Made by a program: the position numbers and the translations under genes | Origin: Lacimicrobium alkaliphilum | Lineage (GTDB): Bacteria; Pseudomonadota; Gammaproteobacteria; Enterobacterales; Alteromonadaceae | Assembly (NCBI RefSeq): GCF_001466725.1 | Contig: NZ_CP013650.1 | Span: 3,596,001-3,660,000 of the forward strand | Length of the DNA: 64,000 nt | Reading direction: 5' to 3' | In this document: piece after piece, positions 40,721 to 50,722 of the stretch | Layout: each line of letters begins with the position of its first letter | Numbering within the stretch: the stretch's first letter is position 1 | Notes under the pieces: generated by a model | What the model saw: only the letters and a program-made list of their open reading frames with translations | Database searches by the model: none | What the model was told of the DNA's origin: nothing

Positions 40721-42643
40721 TTAAAGTCCCCTGGTGGTTGCAGAGGATTTCACTACCAACTCAATAAAATCCATCGGCGGGCAAGGCCTGGACCAATAAA
40801 ACCCCTGCCCTTTCTCGCATCCAAGGAGCCTGAGTTGTTCCGCTACCTCTTCTGTTTCCACCCCTTCTGCGACAATTTCAAGGTTAAGGCTGTGTGCCAT
40901 CTGGATAATTGCCCGGACTATGGCTTCGTCCTGTTTACTTTGATTTATCTTACTGACAAAACTGCGGTCTACCTTGAGCATATTAACATCGAAACGTTGC
41001 AGATAACCGAGGTTGCAATAACCTGTACCAAAATCATCAATCGCCAATATCACACCCTGTTCTCTTAACCCCTGCAGGCACATCTGCAGACTGTGCTGAA
41101 CATCCAGCAATAGAGATTCTGTCAGCTCCAGAACCAGAAATTCGCCCGATAAGCCAGTCTGACTTAAAACCTGTTTAACCTGCAGTTCAAAATCACCGCG
41201 GCGCAACTGAATGGCTGAAACATTAACAGAAACACTCAGGTTCTTGTAACCAAGCTCATGCCAACGTTTACATTGCGACACTGCTGATTCCAGCACCCAA
41301 AGCCCCAGCTCCACAATCAATCCGGCCCGCTCTGCCAACGGGATAAACTCAACCGGAGATATCCATCCCCGCTGCGGATGCTGCCAGCGCACGAGCGCTT
41401 CGGCACCCACTATGTTGCCTGTTTTAAGTTCCACTTTCGGTTGATAATGCAGACATAGCTGATCACCTGACAGGGCCTGCCGCAGATCCTGGGTCAACTG
41501 CAATACCTCCTGCTCTGACTGATTCATATCCTGATTGTAAAAGCAGTAATTATTGCGACCTTTATCCTTACAGCTATACATGGCTGCATCGGCCTTCTGG
41601 CATAGCTCATCAAAGCTCAGCCCATCGTTGGGCCCTAGGGCAATACCTATAGAGCCACTGACGACCAGCTCGTTGCCATTGATATAAAAGGGCCTGGAAA
41701 TTCCCCGTAAAATACGCTGAGCCAGTTGGTGAATCTGAGTGTCATCCACAAAGTTCTGACTGAGAATGACAAACTCATCGCCACCAAAACGGCAGATGGT
41801 ATCGGAGTCCCGGAGAACAGATTGAAGCCGCTGCGCCATTTTCTTTAAGAATTCATCGCCGATGGCGTGGCCCAGCGAATCATTGATGGCTTTGAAGTGA
41901 TCAAGATCAAGGAAAATTAAGGCAAATTTACTGTTTTCCCGCTGAGCCAGTGCCATCGACTGTTCGAACAACTCCTTTGCTAATCTGCGATTCGGCAAAT
42001 CGGTCAGGGGATCATGATTATACAGCCGGCTTATCTCATCTTTGGACTCCATCACCCGCAGATTCTCTCTTGAGAGCTTCTCTAACAGGTTGCGCAAATC
42101 TCTGGACAACAACCAAACGCTGAATGTAACCATCACCAGAATGGCACAGGTCAGAAAAGCGCTGCTAAGATCACGCGCCGGCACTTCATTGGTATAAAGC
42201 CCGGCTTCATTTATATAGCCCAGCAGCATCACTGTGCCCAACATATACAAAAGCAACAGCACCAGCAGCCCGTAGCTGGCGATCACCGCTGAGAAAATAA
42301 GGATTGCCGGAAACACCAGTAAGGCCTCGTCATTGAGTCCGCCATAGACCCACATAAAATAACTGGTGGTGATAGTTAGTGAGGTTAAAAACAGCGCTGC
42401 ACCTACCTGCAGCCGCCCATATTTAGCAACGTAATAGCAAAGACCCAGAATCAACGCCAGCACGGTCAATATCAGCGCGGTTTGCCAGCTACCCAGCAGT
42501 AATCTCTGAATCACTACAATAAGCAAACAAAACTCACTGGCGATTAATATCTGCCGCAATTTATCCAGTTTGAACGCCAGAGCCTGATCAGCAGACAAGG
42601 GTTTCAACGGACGGGAAGCCATCTCAGAAGATTTCTCAGACAA
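40721..42643 (-). CDS. Membrane GGDEF-EAL bifunctional c-di-GMP protein
   Basis: 640 residues. Six hydrophobic segments in about 35-200, then GGDEF (RFGGDEFVIL, intact, no obvious RxxD inhibitory site) and an EAL phosphodiesterase domain with EALVRWQHP, NVSAIQLRR, ELTES, DDFGTGYCNL, KVDRSFV and EGVET, all with catalytic residues retained. Could make, break, or sense c-di-GMP. Pairs with the following diguanylate cyclase. Confidence 0.93.
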   Translation of the reverse strand: MSEKSSEMASRPLKPLSADQALAFKLDKLRQILIASEFCLLIVVIQRLLLGSWQTALILTVLALILGLCYYVAKYGRLQVGAALFLTSLTITTSYFMWVYGGLNDEALLVFPAILIFSAVIASYGLLVLLLLYMLGTVMLLGYINEAGLYTNEVPARDLSSAFLTCAILVMVTFSVWLLSRDLRNLLEKLSRENLRVMESKDEISRLYNHDPLTDLPNRRLAKELFEQSMALAQRENSKFALIFLDLDHFKAINDSLGHAIGDEFLKKMAQRLQSVLRDSDTICRFGGDEFVILSQNFVDDTQIHQLAQRILRGISRPFYINGNELVVSGSIGIALGPNDGLSFDELCQKADAAMYSCKDKGRNNYCFYNQDMNQSEQEVLQLTQDLRQALSGDQLCLHYQPKVELKTGNIVGAEALVRWQHPQRGWISPVEFIPLAERAGLIVELGLWVLESAVSQCKRWHELGYKNLSVSVNVSAIQLRRGDFELQVKQVLSQTGLSGEFLVLELTESLLLDVQHSLQMCLQGLREQGVILAIDDFGTGYCNLGYLQRFDVNMLKVDRSFVSKINQSKQDEAIVRAIIQMAHSLNLEIVAEGVETEEVAEQLRLLGCEKGQGFYWSRPCPPMDFIELVVKSSATTRGL

Positions 42644-42754
42644 TAGGACAGCCTGGCTGACAACAGTCAGAAAAGTGTAGACCCACCACTTAATGCGGTC
42701 AAAGTTATCAATCCTATATTGCGGGTAAAGATGACTAACCGTTCTGGTTTGGCT

Positions 42755-43183
42755 TCAGCCTGACATCAGGCTAACAGACTGATACTGGTTTAGTTTGGCT
42801 TCAACGGAGTGTTGGGTAACTTCAGATTTTGCCGTGCGTTCAGCAGCTTGCTGTACTAACTCTTCCAGACGCTCCTGCAACAACTCCAGCTTTTCTGATT
42901 GCTCAGCAGTGGTATTATCAAGGGCCTGCAGGGCTTCAATTTCCTGCTGCATCTCCTCGATTTCCTTCTTGTCCAGCCCGACTCTGTTGGCCAGCAACTG
43001 CTCTCTGACCTGTTCTAAAAAGGGCTTATCACTCGCGGGGTTATTTTGCTCAGAGCGGTCTGTTTTTGCACTCTGATCGGCATTATTTTGCCGCTCCAGC
43101 TTACTCTGTTGTGATTCACTGAGGCTATTGTTCAACAACATTGAACCAAAGGCTGTGCGGGCGTCCTGATTACTGACTTGCAT
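42755..43183 (-). CDS. Small coiled-coil protein of unknown function
   Basis: 142 residues from the ATG at 43183 (GGAG eight bases upstream); the frame continues upstream without a ribosome site. Hydrophilic, no signal peptide; residues about 70-135 are a predicted coiled coil rich in Glu, Gln and Leu. I do not recognise the family. Located between hemH and the GGDEF-EAL gene on the same strand. Confidence 0.6.
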   Translation of the reverse strand: MQVSNQDARTAFGSMLLNNSLSESQQSKLERQNNADQSAKTDRSEQNNPASDKPFLEQVREQLLANRVGLDKKEIEEMQQEIEALQALDNTTAEQSEKLELLQERLEELVQQAAERTAKSEVTQHSVEAKLNQYQSVSLMSG

Positions 43184-43315
43184 AGGATTCTCCTGTGTTT
43201 TCCACTCTCCTCTCAACTCCTCCCTGCTTTTTAATCCGAGCAATTCTTATACCAACAACATCTGACAATGCTTCTGGCCGGACCGTTCTGTTTCTGACTC
43301 ACAGACCGACATCAG

Positions 43316-44395
43316 TCAGACAGACGCACTCTGCCTTCTGGCCAGCTCACCGCGCCTTTTATCGACTGAAACCGGCAACCAGTCATTCAGTTCTCTTTCA
43401 ATCAGTCTCACCAGTGCACTGATATGTTCATTATCGGCGTTCAGGGCCGGGATATACTCATAACGCTGGCCTCCGGCCTCAAGAAAATAATCGCGGTTCT
43501 CGACACCGATCTCTTCGATGGTTTCCAGACAATCGGCGGAAAAGCCCGGACAAACCACCTGAACCGACTTCACACCCTCTGCGGGAAGGGCCTTTAAAGT
43601 GGCATCGGTATAAGGTTTCAGCCACTCTTCCCGACCAAAACGGGACTGAAAACTGGTCAGATATTGCTCCTGATTCAGGTCCAGTTTTTCGGCTATCAGA
43701 CGGGATGTTTTAAAACACTGGCAATGATAAGGATCACCGTTGTGCAGATAGCGCTCAGGAATTCCATGATAGGAAAATACCAGTTTATCGGCCCGGCCAT
43801 GAGCCTGCCAGTGAGCCTGGATCTTATTCGCCAGGGCCTGAATATAATTGTCATCATCACAATACTGTGTCACGAAGCGAAGCTGTGGCATCCAGCGTTT
43901 TTTCTGCAGATACTGACTCAACTTGTCGAAGGTAGAGGCCGTGGTAGAGGCACAGTACTGAGGATAGAGAGGCAGTACCACCAGTTTGCGCACGCCACCT
44001 TGCAGCATTTTTTCCACTGTCGTATCTATCGAGGGGTTGCCATAGCGCATGGCAAATTCCACCTGCACTGATTCACCCCATTTTTGTTGCAGGGCCGCAC
44101 GAATACCATCGGCCTGATCACTGGTATGAAACAAAAGCGGCGAACCGCGCTCTGTCCAGACGGTTTTATAGGCTGCGGCAGAGCGTGCCGGGCGGATATT
44201 CAGGATCACCAGATTAAGAATAAACCACCACAGCAAACGGGGTACTTCCACGACCCTGGGATCCCACAGGAACTCCTTCAGGTAACGTTTCAGCGCCTTT
44301 TTGGTGGGCGCATCCGGGGTACCCAGATTGGTTACCAGAACCCCGACTTTATCGGCCTGAGCATGGCTGAATCCTTCACTATTGCGGTATTTCAT
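43316..44395 (-). CDS. hemH: Ferrochelatase HemH
   Basis: Inserts Fe2+ into protoporphyrin IX, the last step of heme synthesis. 359 residues. VGVLVTNLGTPDAPTKKALKRYL near the start, the conserved FSYHGIPERY with the metal-binding His, and PGFSADCLETIEEI with the conserved Glu cluster. Single gene. Confidence 0.97.
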   Translation of the reverse strand: MKYRNSEGFSHAQADKVGVLVTNLGTPDAPTKKALKRYLKEFLWDPRVVEVPRLLWWFILNLVILNIRPARSAAAYKTVWTERGSPLLFHTSDQADGIRAALQQKWGESVQVEFAMRYGNPSIDTTVEKMLQGGVRKLVVLPLYPQYCASTTASTFDKLSQYLQKKRWMPQLRFVTQYCDDDNYIQALANKIQAHWQAHGRADKLVFSYHGIPERYLHNGDPYHCQCFKTSRLIAEKLDLNQEQYLTSFQSRFGREEWLKPYTDATLKALPAEGVKSVQVVCPGFSADCLETIEEIGVENRDYFLEAGGQRYEYIPALNADNEHISALVRLIERELNDWLPVSVDKRRGELARRQSASV

Positions 44396-44456
44396 TCACT
44401 CACCGTTTTTCAACTCAATTAAAATCACTATCCTTTACTCTGTGGTGGCAGGTGGT

Positions 44457-44640
44457 GTTGTTATGATTGTGAGCCCTCCTCGGCATGGACGCTGTGGCGG
44501 AGCGTCAATGGGTGAACTAAGACCAAAGCGCAGCTTCGCAGCTCAGTGAACGACATGTCATGGAAGACATGGCTGGACTCATAGCGAAGCAGGATAGCAC
44601 AGCATATGAGGATTCACCGCGTGCTCACAATCATGGCAAC
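44457..44640. repeat. Short inverted-repeat element (MITE-like)
   Basis: 18-bp arms GTTGTTATGATTGTGAGC (44457-44474) and its inverted counterpart at 44623-44640 with 16 of 18 matches enclose 184 bases without a gene. No target-site duplication is obvious at the edges. It fills the gap between hemH and the AbgT transporter. Confidence 0.55.
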
Positions 44641-44660
44641 AGCGCCTGACCAGGCACCAA

Positions 44661-46256
44661 TCAGGGCGTATAATAGGTTTCTGCTCCCGGCCCTACCGGC
44701 ATCCCTAACAGAAACACCCATACGTAGAAGAGTAGCGTCCAGCCGACAAAAAAGATCATCGAGTAGGGCAACATAGTCGCAACCAGCGTGCCAATCCCCA
44801 GATTTTTCTTGTACTGGCTGGCCACGGCCAGAATCAGACCGAAGTAACTCATCATCGGCGTAATCAGATTGGTAACCGAGTCACCAATACGGTATGCCGC
44901 CTGAATCACCTCAGGCGCAAAGCCAACCAGCATCAGCATTGGCACAAAAATCGGCGCCGTCACAGCCCACTGTGCCGAGGCACTGCCCAGTGACAGATTG
45001 ACCATGGCGCACATCAGAATAAACAGCACGAACACTTCGGGGCCATCTAACCCCAGAGCCTGCAACATGGCCGCGCCTTTTACCGCCAATACGGTGCCAA
45101 GGTTAGTCCACTTAAAAAAGGCCACAAACTGGGCGGCAAAGAACACCAGCACAATATACATACCCAGGGTGCTCATGCCTTTTGACATGGCATTGATCAC
45201 ATCCTTGTCATTTTTCATCACCCCAACGGTCTTACCATAGACAAAACCGGGAATGGCAAAACTGATAAAGATAAAAGCCACAATACCCCGTAAAAAGGGT
45301 GAACCGGCCACCTCACCGGTCTCAGGGTGACGCAAAATCCCCCATTCTGGCACTATAGTCAGCGCCAGTAATCCGCATACCAGGGCAAAAGCCAGACCAG
45401 CGAGTTTCAGGCCCCGCTTTTCCTCAGGCCCAAGTGCTTCCATTTTCTGTTCCGCCAACTCGATAGTGGCCTCTTCAGGATCATATTTTCCCAGTCTCGG
45501 CTCGACAATTTTCTCGGTTACAAAGGCGCCTAACCCCGCAATCAAAAAGGTGCTGATGATCATAAAGTACCAGTTCACTTCCGGGCCGACGATATACTCC
45601 GGATCAATCATATGCGCCGCCGCTTCGGTAATACCGGATAACAGCGGATCCACCGTGCCCAGTAACAAATTAGCGCTGTAGCCACCGGACACCCCGGCAA
45701 AGGCAGCCGCCAGCCCCGCTAATGGGTGGCGACCCAGCGAATGGAAAATCATTGCCGCCAGCGGGATCAGCACCACATAGCCGAGTTCCGATGCGGTATT
45801 AGACAAAATCCCGGCAAACACCACCGTCACCGTCACCATCCGCTGCGAGGCATTCATCACCAATCCGCGCATGGCCGCCGATAACAGCCCCGAATGCTCG
45901 GCTATGGAGACACCTAACAGGGCCACCAGCACCGTACCTAAGGGGGCGAAGCCGGTAAAGTTGGTGACCAGACCGGTAACAATACGGGCCAGACCTTCGG
46001 CACTGAGTAACGACACCACATAGATCACACCGTCCGGGGCTCTACCGGCGGCGTCTTCGGGCCTGGGATCGATAACGCTGACATCAAAGTAACCCAGCAC
46101 ACCACTGAGCAGTACGATAAACGCAGCGAAACAGGCAAACAGGGTAATCGGATGGGGAAGCAGATTACCGGCCCACTCAACCGTGGCCAGAAAGCGATTA
46201 AACCAGCCACTGTTCGAGGCTTGTGAGACATTATTATCGGTATTCTCCGTCTGCAC
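44661..46256 (-). CDS. AbgT-family transporter
   Basis: Polytopic inner-membrane transporter related to AbgT (p-aminobenzoyl-glutamate uptake) and MtrF. I choose the GTG at 46256, because AAGGAG lies eight bases upstream, giving 531 residues; longer in-frame starts exist. About 11 spans plus re-entrant segments: NTASELGYVVLIPLAAMIF, GGYSANLLLGTVDPLLSGIT and the C-terminal GDSVTNLITPMMSYFGLILA are typical. Substrate cannot be told from sequence; some relatives export antimetabolites such as sulfonamides. Confidence 0.9.
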   Translation of the reverse strand: MQTENTDNNVSQASNSGWFNRFLATVEWAGNLLPHPITLFACFAAFIVLLSGVLGYFDVSVIDPRPEDAAGRAPDGVIYVVSLLSAEGLARIVTGLVTNFTGFAPLGTVLVALLGVSIAEHSGLLSAAMRGLVMNASQRMVTVTVVFAGILSNTASELGYVVLIPLAAMIFHSLGRHPLAGLAAAFAGVSGGYSANLLLGTVDPLLSGITEAAAHMIDPEYIVGPEVNWYFMIISTFLIAGLGAFVTEKIVEPRLGKYDPEEATIELAEQKMEALGPEEKRGLKLAGLAFALVCGLLALTIVPEWGILRHPETGEVAGSPFLRGIVAFIFISFAIPGFVYGKTVGVMKNDKDVINAMSKGMSTLGMYIVLVFFAAQFVAFFKWTNLGTVLAVKGAAMLQALGLDGPEVFVLFILMCAMVNLSLGSASAQWAVTAPIFVPMLMLVGFAPEVIQAAYRIGDSVTNLITPMMSYFGLILAVASQYKKNLGIGTLVATMLPYSMIFFVGWTLLFYVWVFLLGMPVGPGAETYYTP

Positions 46257-46492
46257 AATTTTGCTCCTTGAATGCATAACAATACACAAAACGCGATAGT
46301 TTACCCCATTCGCCACCAGAACGGCACTGCGGTCACATCAGGCTATATTGTGTAAATTCGTTAAAGACATGAATTTATTAGTAATGCATAGGATTGCAAA
46401 GACTGTTGTAGGCTGGCAATTGCCTGTATAAATAGCGCCTGTTTATCTCTACCAGAACCCACTGATTTAAAGCTGAAAACTAAGATAAAAAC

Positions 46493-47863
46493 GTGACTGA
46501 ATCCAAAGCACAACAAAAAGGGCTGTGGGGCTTAAGTAAGCCCTTACTGATGGAACAAGCCCTGCAATTCAGCGTTCCTCTTATCGACACCCTGTTTCTG
46601 AGTATCATCAGCGACAGTGCTGCCGGGGCAGCGGGTGCACTGACACCGGTGTTGTTTCTGTGCGGCAATCTATTGTGGGTGATTGTTTTTGCCGGTGCCA
46701 GCATTGCCAATCAGCGCCTCGGTGCCGGCATGCAGGAAAAAGCCGTGGCCACTATCTGGATCTTTTCTGGCTGGTCTTTATTACTAAGCGCTATTCTGGC
46801 ATTGCTTTTGTTCTGGAGCATAGAGGGCATTATTGCGCTGATGGGGCTGGATGGCGAACTGGCCTATTTTACCGGGCAATATCTGCATGTGACCTTTGCC
46901 CTGATAATGATCTGGAGTGCCAAAGCTATCTGCCAGTCAATACTGAATATGTTTGGTTTGCCCGGCTGGAATCTGCTTGCCAACCTGATTTACTTTATTG
47001 CCAATATCCTCGGCAATACCATTGTTGTATTCCAGCTGTTCGGGCTGCCCGAATACGGTATTACCGGTGTCGCCTGGGCCAGTGTCATTGCCTCGTTAAG
47101 CGGTGTGCTTATCAGCATGTTGGCGATTGGCTACCATGTACCACTGCGCAGCAGCTGGTTGTCGCTGAAGCGGAACTTTCGTTCTGTAAGCCAGAACCTG
47201 ATGCGTATCGGCGCGCCGGGTACCATCGAGCCCATCTCCTTCGATCTTAACCTGCTGGTGCTTAACAGCCTGGCCGCCAAGCTCGGTACTCTGGCCCTGA
47301 CCGCGAAAATTTATATCTTTAATACCTTTATGTTGGGGGTAATCATCTCTGTGGCGCTGACCACGGCCACCCAGATCCTGGTTACACAAAAAGTGGGCGC
47401 CGGTAAGCTGGCTCAGGCTGACCAGCAACTCAGACGCAGTCTCAGGGCGGCATTATGGGGGACTGCTGTGGTGGCAGCCGTACTGACTGCCTTTCACCAT
47501 CCCATTATCAGCCTGTACACTCAGGAGCAGCAACTGCTCGCCGGGGCAGGATGGTGGTTTCTGCTCACCGCCCTATCAGAACCGGGCCGCACCATCAATA
47601 TTATGGTGGGCTTTAACCTCAGGGCCACAGGTGACGGCTGGTATATTTCCGTAGCCGGCCCGCTGTTTACCTGGCTGGTGGCCCTGCCCATGGCCTATGT
47701 GATGACCTTCTGGCTGGACTGGGGCTTAAGCGGATTGTTGCTTGGCGCCCTGCTGGATGAATGTGGTCGCGCCCTGTTGTTCTGGCGTCGCTGGCAGCAA
47801 CAGCGCTGGCATCATTCCCATATTCAGGCCAGAGAGGCGGCGCGTTCAGAGCACCACCTGTAA
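46493..47863 (+). CDS. MATE-family multidrug/metabolite exporter
   Basis: 456 residues, GTG start, 12 predicted membrane spans in two six-span halves (MatE domains at about 15-175 and 240-400). Na+- or H+-coupled export is the family role; substrate unknown. Divergent from the AbgT gene. An inverted repeat ACAGTGTC/GACACTGT at about 47880-47915 could end the transcript but lacks a T-run. Confidence 0.88.
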   Translation: MTESKAQQKGLWGLSKPLLMEQALQFSVPLIDTLFLSIISDSAAGAAGALTPVLFLCGNLLWVIVFAGASIANQRLGAGMQEKAVATIWIFSGWSLLLSAILALLLFWSIEGIIALMGLDGELAYFTGQYLHVTFALIMIWSAKAICQSILNMFGLPGWNLLANLIYFIANILGNTIVVFQLFGLPEYGITGVAWASVIASLSGVLISMLAIGYHVPLRSSWLSLKRNFRSVSQNLMRIGAPGTIEPISFDLNLLVLNSLAAKLGTLALTAKIYIFNTFMLGVIISVALTTATQILVTQKVGAGKLAQADQQLRRSLRAALWGTAVVAAVLTAFHHPIISLYTQEQQLLAGAGWWFLLTALSEPGRTINIMVGFNLRATGDGWYISVAGPLFTWLVALPMAYVMTFWLDWGLSGLLLGALLDECGRALLFWRRWQQQRWHHSHIQAREAARSEHHL

Positions 47864-48037
47864 CGATGGATAAGGTTGTACAGTGTCAGACCATACACTA
47901 AGCTCAGACACTGTTGTTCGGACAGCTATTGCCAGAAATAAAATTGGTGATAGCATGCAGCCGCAAATCTGTTGTCTGTGCGTTGATGTTACACGCCTGG
48001 ACAGAACAGACCAGATATCTTTGGAGGATTCAAGTCT

Positions 48038-49240
48038 ATGTCACGCGTATTAATTATTGGTGCCGGTGGTGTCAGTTCCGTAACGGTAAAAAAGTGTGCT
48101 CGCTTACCCGAGCTTTTTGATGAGATCTATCTTGCCAGTCGCACCCTGTCAAAATGCGAGGCATTGCAGCAGGAAGTGGGAGCCGATCGCCTTAAAGGTG
48201 TATTTGCCGTAGACGCCGACGATGCCGGTCAGGTCATTGAGCTGATCAAAAAAGTCGAGCCGGATCTGGTCATCAATCTGGCCCTGCCGTATCAGGATCT
48301 GCCCATTATGGATGCCTGTCTGGCCACGGGTGTAGATTATCTGGATACGGCCAATTACGAGCCCAAAGATGTGGCCAAGTTTGAATATTCCTGGCAGTGG
48401 GCCTATCAGGATAAATTTAAAGATGCCGGTTTGATGGCACTGCTGGGCAGCGGTTTCGATCCCGGCGTCACCAATGTATTTACCGCCTATGCAGCCAAAC
48501 ACTATTTTGATGAAATCCACTACCTGGATATCGTCGATTGTAATGGCGGCGATCACGGCAAGGCCTTTGCCACCAACTTTAACCCGGAAATCAATATCCG
48601 CGAGATCACCCAGCGCGGACGTTACTGGGAAGATGGCCAGTGGAAAGAGACCGACCCCTTATCGGTACGTGAAGATCTGGATTACCAGAATATCGGTGTA
48701 CGTGCTTCTTACCTGATGTTCCATGAAGAACTGGAATCACTGGTGAAAAACTTCCCCAGTCTGAAGCGGGCGCGCTTCTGGATGACCTTTGGTGAGGCTT
48801 ACCTGACTCATTTGCGGGTACTGGAAGGTATCGGCATGACCAGCATTGAGCCGATAGATTTTCAGGGTCAGCAAATTGTGCCGCTGGAGTTCCTTAAGGC
48901 CGTATTGCCCAACCCCGGCTCACTGTCTGAGGGCTATCAGGGCATGACCTGTATCGGTACCTACATTACCGGTATCAAAGATGGCAAAGAGAAGACCATC
49001 TTCATCTACAACAACTGTGATCACGCCAAGTGCCACGAAGAAGTGGGTGCCCAGGCGGTATCCTACACCACAGGTGTACCGGCCATGATCGGCGCGGCAA
49101 TGATGCTCAACGGCACCTGGAAAAAGCCCGGCGTCTACAATATGGAAGAGTTTGACCCGGATCCATTTATGGATATGCTCAATCAGCACGGCCTGCCCTG
49201 GCAGGTACTGGAATGTGAACAGAGCCCGTTTAAGAAATAA
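48038..49240 (+). CDS. Carboxynorspermidine dehydrogenase (saccharopine dehydrogenase family)
   Basis: 400 residues. NADP-binding loop VLIIGAGGVSSVTVKKC (4-20), then the saccharopine-dehydrogenase-like NLALPYQDLPIMDACL and GSGFDPGVTNVF segments. With nspC downstream this is the reductase that condenses aspartate semialdehyde with diaminopropane to carboxynorspermidine (Vibrio CANSDH pathway); carboxyspermidine from putrescine is an alternative. GGAGG ten bases before the ATG. Separated from nspC by a 332-base repeat-containing gap. Confidence 0.88.
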   Translation: MSRVLIIGAGGVSSVTVKKCARLPELFDEIYLASRTLSKCEALQQEVGADRLKGVFAVDADDAGQVIELIKKVEPDLVINLALPYQDLPIMDACLATGVDYLDTANYEPKDVAKFEYSWQWAYQDKFKDAGLMALLGSGFDPGVTNVFTAYAAKHYFDEIHYLDIVDCNGGDHGKAFATNFNPEINIREITQRGRYWEDGQWKETDPLSVREDLDYQNIGVRASYLMFHEELESLVKNFPSLKRARFWMTFGEAYLTHLRVLEGIGMTSIEPIDFQGQQIVPLEFLKAVLPNPGSLSEGYQGMTCIGTYITGIKDGKEKTIFIYNNCDHAKCHEEVGAQAVSYTTGVPAMIGAAMMLNGTWKKPGVYNMEEFDPDPFMDMLNQHGLPWQVLECEQSPFKK

Positions 49241-49572
49241 TTATGGGAACCACAGAGCCACAGAGAACACGGAGGTTTTAAGGGTGAAATCCCCTAACTT
49301 CTCTGTGCCCTCTGTGGTGAACTTTCTTTTTCGTGCTTTTCGTGTGGTTCGTGGTAAAAAGCTTTCAACCACGAAAAACACTAAAATCACGAACAAATCA
49401 CTATCTCTCACTGAGGCGCAGAGCTTGAGGGTTGTAGGGTCGAATTTATTCGACAAATATCCCAGAGCAGTCCAATAAATTGGACCCTACATGGTATTGC
49501 TCTTCTCTGTGGACTCCGTGTCTCTATGGTTAATGTGCTTTTTTCGTGTGCTTAGTGGTTAATTAATAAAGG
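49241..49572 (+). repeat. Dispersed intergenic repeat, copy C (composite)
   Basis: Fills the whole gap between the dehydrogenase gene and nspC. ACCACAGAGCCACAGAG at 49249, inverted counterpart near CTCTGTGCCCTCTGTGGTG, TTTTTCGTGCTTTTCGTGTG tail to about 49355, followed by an inverted tail fragment (ACCACGAAAAACACTAAAATC) and a second partial copy at about 49503-49563. Between them an imperfect hairpin TAGGGTCGAATTTATTCGAC...GGACCCTA (49435-49490). No gene is visible. Confidence 0.8.
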
Positions 49573-50718
49573 ATGGCAAGCTTGAACGATCCGATGATAA
49601 ATCCTGATATTCCCTCTCCCTGCTATGTATTGGAAGAGGCGCGCCTGGAGGCCAACCTGCAACTGATGCAAAAGGTGCAGGAGCAGGCCGGTGTCAGCAT
49701 TATTCTGGCCCTGAAAGGCTTTTCCATGTGGTCGGCCTTTCCATTGGTAGGGCAGTATCTGCAGGGCTGTACGGCCAGCTCAGTATGGGAAGCCAAGCTT
49801 GCCAAATTTGAGATGGGTAAAGAAGTGCATGCTTACTCACCGGCCTATAAACAGGCCGATATAGATGAGCTGGTCAGGCTGGTCAATCACATCTCTTTTA
49901 ACAGTCTGACGCAATGGCAGCGCTACCGCGAACAGGTGAGCGAGGCCGGCATATCCATGGGGCTGCGGATTAACCCTGAACATCGCGAGGCCGACACTGA
50001 ACTCTACGACCCCAGCGCACCGGGTTCACGCTTAGGCGTGCGCAGCAGTGAGCTGGAGGGCGTGGATTTAAGCGGCATCGAGGGTTTTCATGTGCATAAT
50101 CTGTGTGAATGCGACTCTTTTGCCGCCGAGCGCACCCTGCAGGCGGTGGAAAAGCGCTTCGGTCAGTATCTGCACCAGCTTAAATGGCTGAACTTAGGCG
50201 GCGGCCATCTGATGACCCGAAAAGGTTACGATGTGGATCATCTGATCCGTACCCTGAAAACCTTCAGGGAAAAATACGATCTGGAGCTTATTCTGGAGCC
50301 TGGCTCGGCAGTGGCCTGGCAAACCGGTCCATTGGTGGCCGAGGTGGTGGATATTGTCAATAATGACGGCCCCATTGCCATTCTGGATATCTCTGCCACC
50401 GCCCATATGCCGGATGTGCTGGAGATGCCCTACCGCCCCGCTATACGCAACGCCGGGCTGGCCGGGGAAAAGGCCTTTGACTATAAACTCGGCGGCAACT
50501 CCTGTCTGGCCGGTGATGTGATTGATATCTACAGTTTCGATCACCAGCTGCAGGTGGGCGAGCGGGTTATTTTTGAAGATATGATCCACTACACCATGGT
50601 CAAAACCAGCTTCTTTAACGGCGTTGAGCACCCTTCTATCGGTATTCTGCACAAAGACGGTAAGTTCGAGCTGGTGCGTAAGTTTGAATATGAGGATTTT
50701 CGCAACAAGCTGTCCTGA
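49573..50718 (+). CDS. nspC: Carboxynorspermidine decarboxylase NspC
   Basis: PLP-dependent, alanine-racemase-fold decarboxylase making norspermidine (or spermidine) from the carboxy precursor. 381 residues. PSPCYVLEEARLEANL and ILALKGFSMWS with the PLP lysine (residue ~47), HNLCECDSF, LNLGGGHLMTR (phosphate-binding glycine loop) and GNSCLAGDVIDIY with the catalytic Cys. The ATG at 49573 has AAAGG only two bases upstream; a TTG at 49582 or ATG at 49594 has better spacing, so the start is uncertain. Norspermidine is linked to biofilm control in Vibrio. Confidence 0.92.
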   Translation: MASLNDPMINPDIPSPCYVLEEARLEANLQLMQKVQEQAGVSIILALKGFSMWSAFPLVGQYLQGCTASSVWEAKLAKFEMGKEVHAYSPAYKQADIDELVRLVNHISFNSLTQWQRYREQVSEAGISMGLRINPEHREADTELYDPSAPGSRLGVRSSELEGVDLSGIEGFHVHNLCECDSFAAERTLQAVEKRFGQYLHQLKWLNLGGGHLMTRKGYDVDHLIRTLKTFREKYDLELILEPGSAVAWQTGPLVAEVVDIVNNDGPIAILDISATAHMPDVLEMPYRPAIRNAGLAGEKAFDYKLGGNSCLAGDVIDIYSFDHQLQVGERVIFEDMIHYTMVKTSFFNGVEHPSIGILHKDGKFELVRKFEYEDFRNKLS

Positions 50719-50722
50719 GTCA

